Assembly (NCBI GenBank): GCA_031290835.1 | Contig: JAISLN010000203.1 | Span: 1 to 43,522, forward strand | Reading direction: 5' to 3' | From: Prevotellaceae bacterium | Lineage (GTDB): Bacteria; Bacteroidota; Bacteroidia; Bacteroidales; UBA932 | DNA: 43,522 nt | Shown here: one piece after another, positions 33,643 through 41,245 of the stretch | How the letters are laid out: every line of letters starts with the position of its first letter | Position numbering within the stretch: position 1 is the stretch's first letter | Notes under the pieces: generated by a model | Database searches by the model: none | What the model saw: only the letters and a program-made list of their open reading frames with translations | What the model was told of the DNA's origin: nothing | Position numbers and translations under genes: made by a program

Positions 33643-33724
33643 AAAATAGCCGTGTTTTGGGGGTAATGGTATATTTTTTCCAACAAATGGAGAATTATTA
33701 TCTTTATCCACAATTCGGCGGGCA

Positions 33725-33747
33725 ATCAACGAGTATCACAAAATCAC
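33725..33747 (+). repeat. Direct repeat A, copy 1
   Basis: A 23-bp segment beginning ATCAACGAG that matches 35221-35243 at 22 of 23 positions, with weaker similarity continuing to the left. It lies upstream of the ATPase gene at 33842. Copy 2 lies between the two ATPase genes. Confidence 0.8.
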
Positions 33748-33779
33748 CATTTATTTAGCATAAATTCAAGAGAAAAGTG

Positions 33780-33787
33780 TATCTTTG
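33780..33787 (+). promoter_or_regulatory. Promoter -7 box of the plus-strand ATPase gene
   Basis: TATCTTTG fits TAnnTTTG exactly and is followed by GC, as in most phylum members. It is 54 bp ahead of the start codon at 33842. No TTG was found at the right spacing upstream. Confidence 0.55.
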
Positions 33788-33841
33788 CAGCGATATTTTT
33801 TGGAGAAAAATGTATTTCATAGCCAATAAATTGAGAGAAAA

Positions 33842-35137
33842 ATGTATCGTACAAGGATTAACGATTTAGTTAAATGGAAATTAGCAAAAAAGCGAAAACC
33901 ACTTATATTTCTTGGGGCAAGGCAAGTGGGCAAAACTTGGCTTATTCAAGAGTTTGGCAAAACAGCATACAAGCAAACGGCGTATATCAATTTTGAGCTT
34001 CCGAATGCCCCGAAAAGTCTGTTTGAAGTTGATTTTGATGCAGATAGAATTATTACAGTGCTGAATGCGTACTGCAAAATAAAAATCAATGCCGCAGACA
34101 CTTTGCTTGTTTTTGACGAAATTCAAGCCGCCCCCAAAGGTATTACTGCTTTGAAATATTTTTACGAAAATGCACCTGAATATCATATAATTGCGGCAGG
34201 CTCGCTGTTGGGAGTAAGCATACACCCGGATGAGTCATTCCCTGTTGGTAAAGTGGATTTTATGAAGCTTTACCCGATGTCGTTTACTGAATTTTTGCTT
34301 GCGATGGGCGAAACAGGAGTTGCCGAGCTTTTGGAAAAAAGAGATTTGGCCAATCTCAATTTCTTTAATGCAAAGTTAATAAATCTTTTACGCTACTATC
34401 TATACGTTGGCGGCATGCCCGAAGCCGTTGAAGAATTTGCTGAAAACCGCGATTGGCAGCAAGTTCGCAAAATTCAGCATCAAATACTTGAATCCTACCG
34501 CAACGATTTTTCAAAGCATGCGCCAAGAGACGTCCTGCCGCGCATAAATATGGTTTGGGAGAGCATCCCCGCTCAGCTGTCAAAAGAAAACAAAAAATTC
34601 GTTTTCGGCGTTATCAAAGAAGGTGCAAGAGCAAAGAGCTTTGAGCTGGCAATTCAGTGGCTTACCGACGCCGGGCTGCTGCACAAGGTGTACAATACTT
34701 CAAAACCTGCGCTTCCGCTTGTTGCCTATCAGGATTTGTCGGCCTTCAAGCTTTTTCATAACGACGTCGGCTTGTTGAGCGCAATGTCGCGATTAAACGC
34801 TAAAATCATAGCCGATGGAAACGCCATTTTTGAAGAGTTCAAAGGAGCTTTGGCAGAACAGTATGTTTTCCAGCAGCTCATTCAAAAGGAAGAGCTTGCT
34901 ATTTACTATCACACATTTGACAGGAGTAAGTATGAGCTTGATTTTCTCGTACAAAGCAATGAAAATGGGCTCATACCTATTGAAGTAAAAGCGGGCAAAA
35001 ATCTTCAGGCAGCAAGCTTCAAGCTTTTTTGTCAAAAGTACAATCCCCCAAGAGCCATCCGCACTTCTCTGGCCGATTACAAAGAAGAGGAGAGGATGAC
35101 AAACATGCCGTTGTATGCTATCGGTTGTAATTTTTAA
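33842..35137 (+). CDS. AAA (AAA_14) ATPase with DUF4143 PD-(D/E)XK-like domain
   Basis: 431 residues. Walker A GARQVGKTW (about 25-33), Walker B LLVFDEIQAAPKGI, sensor-like IIAAGSLLGV, and the family motifs VDFMKLYPMSFTEFL and YLYVGGMPEAVEEF. The C-terminal domain keeps a nuclease-like core, YELDFLVQSNENGLIPIEVKAGKN, with Asp and the Glu-Val-Lys triad all present. Biological role unknown; such ATPases are common stand-alone accessory genes in anaerobic Bacteroidota. It is lower in G+C than the flanking exporter genes. It is bracketed by repeat A (33725 and 35221) and its last codons lie inside repeat B1. It converges with the ATPase gene at 35232. Confidence 0.92.
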   Translation: MYRTRINDLVKWKLAKKRKPLIFLGARQVGKTWLIQEFGKTAYKQTAYINFELPNAPKSLFEVDFDADRIITVLNAYCKIKINAADTLLVFDEIQAAPKGITALKYFYENAPEYHIIAAGSLLGVSIHPDESFPVGKVDFMKLYPMSFTEFLLAMGETGVAELLEKRDLANLNFFNAKLINLLRYYLYVGGMPEAVEEFAENRDWQQVRKIQHQILESYRNDFSKHAPRDVLPRINMVWESIPAQLSKENKKFVFGVIKEGARAKSFELAIQWLTDAGLLHKVYNTSKPALPLVAYQDLSAFKLFHNDVGLLSAMSRLNAKIIADGNAIFEEFKGALAEQYVFQQLIQKEELAIYYHTFDRSKYELDFLVQSNENGLIPIEVKAGKNLQAASFKLFCQKYNPPRAIRTSLADYKEEERMTNMPLYAIGCNF

Positions 35138-35160
35138 CTCCTGATTTCCTAACCCTCCAT
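35121..35160 (+). repeat. Direct repeat B, copy 1
   Basis: 40 bp starting TCGGTTGTAATTTTTAA, spanning the final codons and stop of the plus-strand ATPase gene and 23 bp beyond. It matches 36591-36629 with about five differences including one indel. Copy 2 lies on the other side of the minus-strand ATPase gene. Confidence 0.75.
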
Positions 35161-35220
35161 CAGGGTCAACCACAAAACCGACCACATGGGGTGCATTTCA
35201 AATTGGCGCAAGCATGGATC

Positions 35221-35243
35221 ATCAACGAGCATCACAAAATCAC
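35221..35243 (+). repeat. Direct repeat A, copy 2
   Basis: Matches 33725-33747 at 22 of 23 positions. In the plus-strand frame the sequence around it can be read as a short open stretch (LAQAWIINEHHKITPREV then stop), which may be the remnant of a coding end. It lies 11 bp from the stop codon of the minus-strand ATPase (35232 region overlaps its right edge). Confidence 0.75.
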
Positions 35244-36461
35244 ACCGCGCGAAGTATAATCTGCATTTGACAAAAATTCTCTCAGGTGAACCTGCCTAAT
35301 TCCTTTGTAGCTGCCAACAGGTATTTCGTCCATTGTTACCACCATTTTTGGAAAATTATTTTTGATTTCCAGCAAGTTGCCAAATTCTCGTTGCATAACA
35401 TTTTCATCATAAAGCATATAGGCAACTTGAATGTAGAGGCGTTCTCCGTTTTTTTCGGCAACAAAATCAACCTCACGGTCGGCGTTCTTGCCAACGTAAA
35501 CCGCGTATCCACAACGTTTAAGCTGCATAAAAACAGCATTTTCCATTAGCTTATTTACATCGTTACGGAAGTTAAACGAGCGAATAGCGTTGCGAAGACC
35601 AATATCCTCAAAGTAGTATTTTTCGCCCGTTTCAAAAATTTTCAGCCCATTCACATCGGCACGGGGCGTACGATACACAAAAAAAGCGCTGCAAAGTGCA
35701 TGCAGATAGCTGATGATAGTTTGCGGCGTAAGGATGATTTGCTGCGACTTCAGGTACTTGCTAATGTTAAAAGCAGATAGTATATTTCCTACATTGTCAA
35801 CAAGATATGCAACCAAGCTTTCGAGAAGTGCCACGTTGCGAATATTTTGGCGGGCAACTACATCTTTGAGTAAAATAGAGGAATATACATTTTTCAGATA
35901 TTCGAAAGAGGCATTTTTGTCGGAGCCAAAGTTGGGCAAAAACGGCATCCCGCCAATTGTAAGATATTGATTAATAGCATCATTTGAATTTTCAATGTGG
36001 TTAAATTCAAGAAATTCCAAGTAGCTCAGCGAGTGAATTTCAAATGCAGCATATCTACCGGCGAGCATGGTTGCCAGCTCGCCGGAGAGCAGCTGAGCGT
36101 TGCTGCCGGTACAGTAAATATCACATTTTCCTTCGTTGAGCAAGCTTCGCAGGCATTTCTCAAACGAGGTAATTTCCTGTATCTCATCAATAAAGAGGAA
36201 GTTATTCCCGTCTTTCAAATGCATAACCACGTAGCTGTACAAATCACTGTCGTTTTTGATAGTAGCAAATTTGTGCAGCTCCTTGTCTATGAAAATAATA
36301 TTTGCAGGATGATATTTTGCTTTGATATCTTCCATCAGCTGAAGCAAAATGTAGCTCTTCCCGACACGGCGTTGCCCCATCAATACCTTTATAACATTTT
36401 GGTTGACAAAAGCTTCAATCTGCTTGATGTATGATTTTCGGGGGATAATCTGTTTTTCCAT
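35232..36461 (-). CDS. AAA ATPase with DUF4143-type C-terminus
   Basis: 409 residues. Walker A GQRRVGKSY (about 29-37), Walker B FLFIDEIQEITSFE, sensor-like YCTGSNAQLLSGELATMLAGR, IHSLSYLEFLEF and GGMPFLPNF motifs. The C-terminal nuclease-like core REVDFVAEKNGERLYIQVAY has Gln-Val-Ala in place of Glu-x-Lys, so the site may be inactive. Closer in motif layout to the 27801-29009 protein (SGSNA-type sensor and IQV) than to its direct neighbour at 33842. Low G+C. It sits between repeat B copies and is transcribed toward the other ATPase gene. A TAnnTTTG box (36486-36493) lies upstream. Confidence 0.91.
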   Translation of the reverse strand: MEKQIIPRKSYIKQIEAFVNQNVIKVLMGQRRVGKSYILLQLMEDIKAKYHPANIIFIDKELHKFATIKNDSDLYSYVVMHLKDGNNFLFIDEIQEITSFEKCLRSLLNEGKCDIYCTGSNAQLLSGELATMLAGRYAAFEIHSLSYLEFLEFNHIENSNDAINQYLTIGGMPFLPNFGSDKNASFEYLKNVYSSILLKDVVARQNIRNVALLESLVAYLVDNVGNILSAFNISKYLKSQQIILTPQTIISYLHALCSAFFVYRTPRADVNGLKIFETGEKYYFEDIGLRNAIRSFNFRNDVNKLMENAVFMQLKRCGYAVYVGKNADREVDFVAEKNGERLYIQVAYMLYDENVMQREFGNLLEIKNNFPKMVVTMDEIPVGSYKGIRQVHLREFLSNADYTSRGVIL

Positions 36462-36485
36462 TTCTTTTATACTTTAAATCGCAGG

Positions 36486-36493
36486 CAAAAGTA
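36486..36493 (-). promoter_or_regulatory. Promoter -7 box of the minus-strand ATPase gene
   Basis: TACTTTTG on the minus strand, followed by C, 25 bp ahead of the start codon at 36461. It matches the phylum consensus; no convincing TTG at 19-21 bases upstream. Confidence 0.55.
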
Positions 36494-36590
36494 CAAAAAA
36501 TTTCTTTTATATCATAAGCATCATATTTTACTGTCCAAGTTGGTATCCCTGAGCTGCTGACTATGAGTTTTTCAGCGGCGGCACCAAAGG

Positions 36591-36629
36591 TCGTTTGTAA
36601 TTTTTAATTCCAGATTTCGTACCCTCCAT
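36591..36629 (+). repeat. Direct repeat B, copy 2
   Basis: Counterpart of 35121-35160. Here the CNF-stop codons (TGTAATTTTTAA) end an open stretch without a start (readable as SAAAPKVVCNF), which may be the remnant of a gene 3' end. The last bases supply the -33 TTG of the Smr gene promoter. Confidence 0.7.
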
Positions 36630-36658
36630 TGTTTAGTCAAAATAAATTACTACTTTTG
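36629..36658 (+). promoter_or_regulatory. Promoter of the DUF2027/Smr gene
   Basis: TTG at 36629-36631, 19 bases, then TACTTTTG at 36651-36658: an exact Bacteroidota promoter. Transcription near 36665 leaves about 20 bases before the ATG at 36686, which excludes the upstream in-frame start at 36629. Confidence 0.85.
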
Positions 36659-36685
36659 CTTTCATTCAGTAGTATTTTGGTTAAA

Positions 36686-37765
36686 ATGAAGATAGGCGAT
36701 AAAGTTCGTTTTCTCAACGATGTCGGCGGCGGAGAGGTGCTGCGTATTGAGGGTAAAGTTGTCATTGTCTGCGACGAGGATGGCTTTGAAATACCCACGC
36801 CCATGGCCAGCTTGGTAGTGGTAAACGACGATAGAGCGGCTGCCGGTGAGCGCAAAGCCGAGGCACAGCGCGCTTCCTTTTCGGCAGCACGGCAGGCCGA
36901 CGTTAACCCCAAAAATCGGGTAGGGGACGCCAACCTTACGGACGCACCGGAAGAGCCGCCGCCGTCGGCAGCCGCTTCGACCGACGCGCCGGGCGAAACC
37001 TACGAGCTAATGCTTGCATTCTTGCCGCCCGCAAACGAAAAAACCGACCTCTACCTGCTGAACGACAGCCCTTACCGTGCGCTATATAGCGTTGGCATGT
37101 ACGAGCGCGATGGTAGCGTGCAACCTTTAGCGCAGGGTCAAATGGAGGGAGATAGTAAATTGCTAATAAATACGTTAAGCATTAACAAGCTGCGCGATTT
37201 CCAAACGTTTCGCGTTGAGGTTGTGCTTTACAAAAACATCAGCTACAAGCCACAAAACCTTGATGCAGCTGACGTAGAGCTCAACCCGCTCAAGTTTTTC
37301 CGGCAGGGAGCTTTTGTTGAGAACGAGTTTTTTGATGATAAAGCGCTGATTATACGCCTTTTTTCGAGCGAAGCGGTGGAAAAGGAAAAAATCCGCAACG
37401 TTTCGGCGGAGGAAATTAAGGAGGCAATGAAGCAAAAGAACGATGTGCTGCCTGTGCCTCAGAAGCCGGAAGAGTATCCTGAATTGGAGGAAGTTGACTT
37501 ACATGCAGAAATGTTGGTGAACGACGTGCACAAATTCTCAGCCGGCGAGCTGCTGGAGCTGCAAATGTCGCGCTTCACGGCTGCGCTTGAGAATGCGCTG
37601 TCGTCGGGGCGAAAAGGCAGGATAGTGTTTATACATGGCATTGGCAGCGGCAAGCTCAAGCAAGAGTTGAGGCAATGCCTGACAAAAACCTATCCGCTAA
37701 TTTCGTTTCAAGACGCTTCCTTCCGCGAGTATGGCTACGGCGCAACAATGGTATTTTTGGGGTAG
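36686..37765 (+). CDS. DUF2027 protein with C-terminal Smr domain
   Basis: 359 residues from ATG 36686 (MKIGDKVRFLNDVGGGEVLR), chosen because the promoter lies over the alternative start. Residues 1-50 form an SH3/KOW-like N-terminus (VRFLNDVGGGEVLRIEGKVVIVCDEDGFEIPTPM), 50-110 a low-complexity Ala/Pro/Asp linker, about 110-265 the DUF2027 domain, and about 278-359 an Smr domain with VDLHAEML and the catalytic-type loop IHGIGSGKLK. Smr domains in MutS2 and SmrB cleave DNA or mRNA at stalled ribosomes. This architecture (DUF2027 plus Smr) is typical of Bacteroidota; its target is not established. A stand-alone gene upstream of RNase P RNA. Confidence 0.92.
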   Translation: MKIGDKVRFLNDVGGGEVLRIEGKVVIVCDEDGFEIPTPMASLVVVNDDRAAAGERKAEAQRASFSAARQADVNPKNRVGDANLTDAPEEPPPSAAASTDAPGETYELMLAFLPPANEKTDLYLLNDSPYRALYSVGMYERDGSVQPLAQGQMEGDSKLLINTLSINKLRDFQTFRVEVVLYKNISYKPQNLDAADVELNPLKFFRQGAFVENEFFDDKALIIRLFSSEAVEKEKIRNVSAEEIKEAMKQKNDVLPVPQKPEEYPELEEVDLHAEMLVNDVHKFSAGELLELQMSRFTAALENALSSGRKGRIVFIHGIGSGKLKQELRQCLTKTYPLISFQDASFREYGYGATMVFLG

Positions 37766-37824
37766 GAGTGTGCTATAGAAGTTAAAGTTAAATGTAATTT
37801 TTTACGCTCAATTTTCAAATAACC

Positions 37825-38176
37825 AAACCGGTAAGGTACTCTATCGCTGTCCTGCGATGAGCAGGAGAGAGGAAAGTCCGGGCAAGGCAGAGCGCCACGC
37901 TACCTAACGGGTAGATGCTCGCAAGGGCATGCAATGCGTAACAGAAAACAACCGTCGCGCCAACGCGCGATAAGGGTGAAAAGGTGGGGTAAGAGCCCAC
38001 CGCGGCAGTGGCGACACGCGCCGGCAGTACGCTCCGTGGCTTGCAAGACCATGTACACCAGCGCTATAGGGCTGCTCGTCCGATGCTGGGGGGTAGGTTG
38101 CTTGAGCGCTACGGCAACGCAGCGCCTAGATAAATGATAGAGCTCGACAGAACCCGGCTTACAGCCTTACCGGTTT
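37825..38176 (+). ncRNA. rnpB: RNase P RNA (bacterial type A)
   Basis: The 5' end AAACCGGTAAGG (37825-37836) pairs with CCTTACCGG (38165-38173) near the 3' end. Universally conserved parts are present in order: GAGGAAAGTCCGGGC (about 37868), ACAGAAA (about 37940), AAGGGTGAAAAGGTGGGGTAAGAGCCCACCGC (split here by function: P10/P11 region near 37971-38001), and GATAAATGATAGAGC with GACAGAACCCGGCTTAC (about 38129-38163). A run of seven T (38174-38180) follows the closing stem and would end transcription. The length of about 350 nt is normal. It is the catalytic RNA that matures tRNA 5' ends. Confidence 0.97.
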
Positions 38177-38180
38177 TTTT
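38174..38180 (+). terminator. Terminator of RNase P RNA
   Basis: The closing stem of the RNA (CCTTACCGG paired with CCGGTAAGG 340 bases upstream) is followed directly by T7. This is the usual end of the gene in related bacteria. Confidence 0.6.
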
Positions 38181-38181
38181 A

Positions 38182-38395
38182 GAAGATAGAAGTTTAGGAG
38201 ATAGGAGTTTAGAAGAATTTTTGTGAATAAAAAATCCTATTTAATATAATGTAAATTATCAAACAAACATATTTGCCATCCTAACATTCTAATTCTAAAC
38301 ATTCTAATTCTAAACTCCTACATTCTAAACTTCTACATTCTCTAAACATTCTCTAAACTCCTACATTCTCTAAACTCCTAACATTCTAAACTCCC
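38182..38395. repeat. Facing repeats of TTTAGAA / TTCTAAA type
   Basis: Plus-strand copies of AGGAGTTTAGAA-type units (38182-38214) face about ten units of TTCTAAACTCCTACA type (38283-38395), with variants TTCTAATTCTAAACA and TTCTCTAAACTCC. The array ends directly on the first codon of truA. The 3-bp periodic stops (TAA) close every frame upstream of truA. Confidence 0.85.
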
Positions 38396-39139
38396 ATCAA
38401 ATACTTCATCCACATAGCTTACAAAGGCACTGCTTATCATGGTTGGCAGCTGCAAAAAAATGCGCACACCGTTCAGGCGGAGCTTAACCAAGCCTTACAG
38501 CTGCTCCTTGACGAGCCTGTTGAAACGCTTGGCTGCGGACGCACCGATACCGGCGTTCATGCACGCCGGTTTACCGCCCATTTTAAAGCTCAAAAACTCG
38601 TTAACGTACAGCAATTTACGATAAATATAAACAAAATCCTGCCTCCCGATATATCCTGCTACAACGTGTGCCCTGTGCCGGATGCCGCCAACGCTCGCTT
38701 CGACGCCATTTCCCGTACATACAAGTACTTTGTTACACTTGTAAAAAACCCATTTTTAACGGAATACGCTCATTACGTGCACCATCCGCTCAGCGTAGAA
38801 GCTATGAATGCAGCCGCCAGCCTGCTGCTGACCACGACCGATTTCACAAGCTTTGCCAAGCTGCATAGCGACGTCAAAACCAACATTTGTACGCTATATG
38901 AAGCATATTGGTCTGAAAATAAAGAAAATAATACCCTTGTCTTCACCATTAGAGCTAACCGTTTTTTGCGCAACATGGTACGCGCTATTGTCGGGACGTT
39001 GCTGGACGTTGGGCGCGGTAAGCTTAGCCTTGAAGAGCTTACAAAAGTAATCGACAGCAAAAACCGCTGTAGCGCAAGCACCTCTGCCCCTGCACACGGG
39101 CTGTTCTTGTGGGAGGTGGAGTATGAATTAGGAAGATAG
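38396..39139 (+). CDS. truA: tRNA pseudouridine synthase A, non-canonical start
   Basis: 247 residues if read from ATC at 38396 (I/M-KYFIHIAYKGTAYHGWQLQ). The frame is open and fully conserved from there: GCGRTDTGVHARRF with catalytic Asp51, FDAISRTYKYFV, RANRFLRNMVRAIVGTLLDVG and APAHGLFLWEVEY. TruA makes pseudouridine at positions 38-40 of tRNA. A TAA stop lies 6 bp upstream in frame, and the first in-frame GTG is at 38666, past the catalytic Asp; no ATG or TTG comes before it. So the gene either starts at ATC or lost its start when the adjoining repeat array grew, or there is a base error. Its stop overlaps the hipA stop by 12 bp, tail to tail. Confidence 0.9.
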   Translation: MKYFIHIAYKGTAYHGWQLQKNAHTVQAELNQALQLLLDEPVETLGCGRTDTGVHARRFTAHFKAQKLVNVQQFTININKILPPDISCYNVCPVPDAANARFDAISRTYKYFVTLVKNPFLTEYAHYVHHPLSVEAMNAAASLLLTTTDFTSFAKLHSDVKTNICTLYEAYWSENKENNTLVFTIRANRFLRNMVRAIVGTLLDVGRGKLSLEELTKVIDSKNRCSASTSAPAHGLFLWEVEYELGR

Positions 39140-40393
39140 CCTGAATGCCGGGCTCATTCGGTCTTGCTCGTCCCTTGAAAGCCTATATTGGCTTGCAAGC
39201 TGGCTCCATCCTGACGCGACGTTAGCCGTACTTTGAATGATGGCGGTCGCCTTGTTATTTGTCAGCCGGAAAAACGGGGCAATTTCTGCTGCCAAGCGCA
39301 AATCCAGCGAATTATCGTATGCCGAAATATTTAGCTTCAGGCCTGTACCTTTCGGGTTGGGGTTGATGTCATAGGCAGGCGAAAGCCGCCAACCTGCGCT
39401 TGTCAGCAAAAAGCCGTGATTTCGCAGGTGATCATCCGTATTGCTCACGCAGATGGAAAAAACAATGCGCCGAAACAACTCTTCCAAATCCTGATGCACA
39501 TTTGCACTTTTCCGCGTAATAAATTCGGCCAGCTCCAAATAGCTTGCTCCCTCCTGAAAACCAACGCCATCAGTATAGCCCAAAAGCGTCATGGCAGAAG
39601 CAAAGTGCAGCCGTTTTCCGGACGCTGTTCGGTCAAAACGTTTTGTCAAAAAAGTGTGATGCCTGCCGGAAAACGTTTTTGCCGTTGCCTGCGCTACGTT
39701 CAGCCCGGCTATTTGCGCCAACTCATTGGCAATCATTTCCCATGCGCCGACGTCGTACCGGTCTTCCCTACTCGGAAACTTGGCAATCCACAGCGACCCG
39801 TCGGTATTTTTGACGCCCGCTTTCGGTCGTGCGCCGCCCAACGAAGAGCCGGGGGCAAGCAACATGTACAGCCATTTCAGGGTTTCGGCGTCGTCTTCCA
39901 TCATATCGTTTTCCAGCTGATAGCTTGCCCGCTCAAGTTCACGAATAGAAGTCCACGGAGGCGTTGCAAAATTTCGGTTGTCGTTCATAAACGTGCCGGT
40001 TGCCGTTTCCTTAAACCGCAAAGCGCCCATTCGTTGTTCGTCGAAAACACCCAGCAAATAATCCGATTCGCTTAAGCTCCGTCGCGGCCGGTTTTCCATA
40101 CGGGCAAGAATAGATTCGCGCCTGTCCATCAGCGTTCGCCCCCAGCGGTCGGGCGAAGAATCAAGAAACACGCCGAAATTGCCTTTATCATCGCGCAAAT
40201 ACTGAACGCCGGGATAAAGCCCCAAATCAGGGTCAACTTCCTGCACAAAAGCAGATTGCAGCCAATTTTTGTCGTACTCAAAGGAAAAAATTTCCTTTCC
40301 CCGTGAGTACGAGGAAAGCAGCGTACCAATGAATTGCGGCGCTTCCGCCCCACCCCAATCGGCGTAAGCCAATATTTTTTTGCTACTGTTCAT
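39128..40393 (-). CDS. hipA: HipA-type serine/threonine kinase toxin
   Basis: 421 residues from ATG 40393 (MNSSKKILAYADWGG); an upstream ATG at 40420 would give 430. HipA toxins phosphorylate glutamyl-tRNA synthetase or other targets and slow growth. Visible motifs: the N-terminal HipA fold (IGTLLSSYSRGKEIFSFEYD), the phosphate-loop and autophosphorylation serine segment SSLGGARPKA, KFPSREDRYD with the ATP-binding Lys, the catalytic loop SNTDDHLRNHGF, and the metal-binding SPAYDINPN. The target cannot be predicted. The start overlaps the hipB stop by 11 bp, so translation is probably coupled. The 3' end overlaps truA on the opposite strand by 12 bp. Confidence 0.94.
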   Translation of the reverse strand: MNSSKKILAYADWGGAEAPQFIGTLLSSYSRGKEIFSFEYDKNWLQSAFVQEVDPDLGLYPGVQYLRDDKGNFGVFLDSSPDRWGRTLMDRRESILARMENRPRRSLSESDYLLGVFDEQRMGALRFKETATGTFMNDNRNFATPPWTSIRELERASYQLENDMMEDDAETLKWLYMLLAPGSSLGGARPKAGVKNTDGSLWIAKFPSREDRYDVGAWEMIANELAQIAGLNVAQATAKTFSGRHHTFLTKRFDRTASGKRLHFASAMTLLGYTDGVGFQEGASYLELAEFITRKSANVHQDLEELFRRIVFSICVSNTDDHLRNHGFLLTSAGWRLSPAYDINPNPKGTGLKLNISAYDNSLDLRLAAEIAPFFRLTNNKATAIIQSTANVASGWSQLASQYRLSRDEQDRMSPAFRLSS

Positions 40394-40715
40394 CGCTGGC
40401 TGTTTTTCTTTTCGGCGCACGCTTTTTCACCAATATCTCCGCGTCTTGCAGCTTCCGCCCCAGCGCATCGTCGGCAGCCATAGTGGATAAATTTTTTTCC
40501 AGCCCCAGCACAAAGAGCACTTGCGCGTAGTATCCCATTGATACATTCGGCTGCCCTTTTTCAATTTGCCAAAGCGTAGAGCGGGAAATTCCCGACCGCT
40601 CGGCAACCTGCTCGGCGCTTAGCTTTCGCCGGAGCCGCGCCAATTTAATATCTTCGCCCAACTCTTCCAGAATTTTTGTAAGACGAGGCAGCAAAGTGTA
40701 TTTTGTTCGCTTCAT
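40383..40715 (-). CDS. hipB: HipB-like antitoxin, Xre-type DNA-binding protein
   Basis: 110 residues. Residues about 20-75 are a Cro/C1 helix-turn-helix (IKLARLRRKLSAEQVAERSGISRSTLWQIEKGQPNVSMGYYAQVLFVLG). The tail (LVKKRAPKRKTASDEQ) is basic then acidic, like the flexible C-terminus of HipB that contacts HipA. It neutralises the kinase and represses the operon. A palindrome overlapping the promoter (40750-40765) is its likely operator. Confidence 0.92.
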   Translation of the reverse strand: MKRTKYTLLPRLTKILEELGEDIKLARLRRKLSAEQVAERSGISRSTLWQIEKGQPNVSMGYYAQVLFVLGLEKNLSTMAADDALGRKLQDAEILVKKRAPKRKTASDEQ

Positions 40716-40733
40716 AACGTTTTATATTGCGCA

Positions 40734-40763
40734 CAAAGATAGGTATTTTGTTTGAAATATCAA
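40734..40763 (-). promoter_or_regulatory. hipBA promoter
   Basis: On the minus strand TTG (40763-40761), 19 bases, TATCTTTG (40741-40734): an exact phylum consensus with the usual spacing. Transcription would begin near 40728, 12 bases ahead of the hipB start at 40715, giving a very short leader. Confidence 0.85.
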
Positions 40764-40765
40764 AC
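40750..40765. promoter_or_regulatory. Putative HipB operator
   Basis: Perfect palindrome GTTTGA-AATA-TCAAAC covering the -33 element of the hipBA promoter. Its symmetry and position fit autorepression by the HTH protein encoded directly downstream. Only one copy was found. Confidence 0.7.
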
Positions 40766-40783
40766 ATTATGGGAATATCATAG

Positions 40784-41245
40784 TCAGAAGATTTCGTCAA
40801 ACGGAGAAACGCCGGGAGGATTAAATAAGCCCCATTGGTCGGTGATATAGCTCCACTTGTCGAATCCGGCTACCCATTCTATGAACAAAAGGCGGTATTC
40901 TTCAATCAGCTTCCTGACTATCTGAAAATATTCAACATTCTCAAAACCGAACATTTCCAACGAATGATTCATAATCTTTAAATCGCAAGCGGCTTTTCGG
41001 ATAAACGTTGCCGCTTCCATTTTTAGGTCGTATAGCTCCACCGCCTCTGCACCTGCCACTTTGGCTGTCAGCAAAGAGGCGTTGACAATCATTTCGTCCT
41101 TCAGAAATTGTAGCTGTTCATTGTCCTCAGGAAACAATCCGGCGATTAATCGAGCTACATCTAAGATTTCTTCACCTTTTTTAAAAATAGGCAAACTTCT
41201 TACATCCGGTTTGTCATCATCATCATCGTCGTCGTCATAAAACAT
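40784..41245 (-). CDS. Hypothetical acidic protein with N-terminal Asp run
   Basis: 153 residues, not recognised. After MFY there are eight consecutive Asp (encoded by GAC/GAT repeats at about 41213-41236), then a mostly helical protein with many acidic residues (KKGEEILDVARLIAGLFPED, LKDEMIVNASLLTAKVAGAEAVELYDLKMEAATFIRKAACDLKI) and an aromatic C-terminal part (FIEWVAGFDKWSYITDQWGLF). No signal or membrane segment. The helical body resembles small bundle proteins of the four-helix type, but no family can be named. It lies between hipBA and mnmD, divergent from mnmD. The Asp-codon run could vary by slippage in units of three, which keeps the frame. Confidence 0.75.
   Translation of the reverse strand: MFYDDDDDDDDKPDVRSLPIFKKGEEILDVARLIAGLFPEDNEQLQFLKDEMIVNASLLTAKVAGAEAVELYDLKMEAATFIRKAACDLKIMNHSLEMFGFENVEYFQIVRKLIEEYRLLFIEWVAGFDKWSYITDQWGLFNPPGVSPFDEIF

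Noticed and set aside
36629-36685. N-terminal extension of the Smr protein
   Set aside because: The extension would begin inside the -33 element of a perfect promoter and is not conserved-looking.
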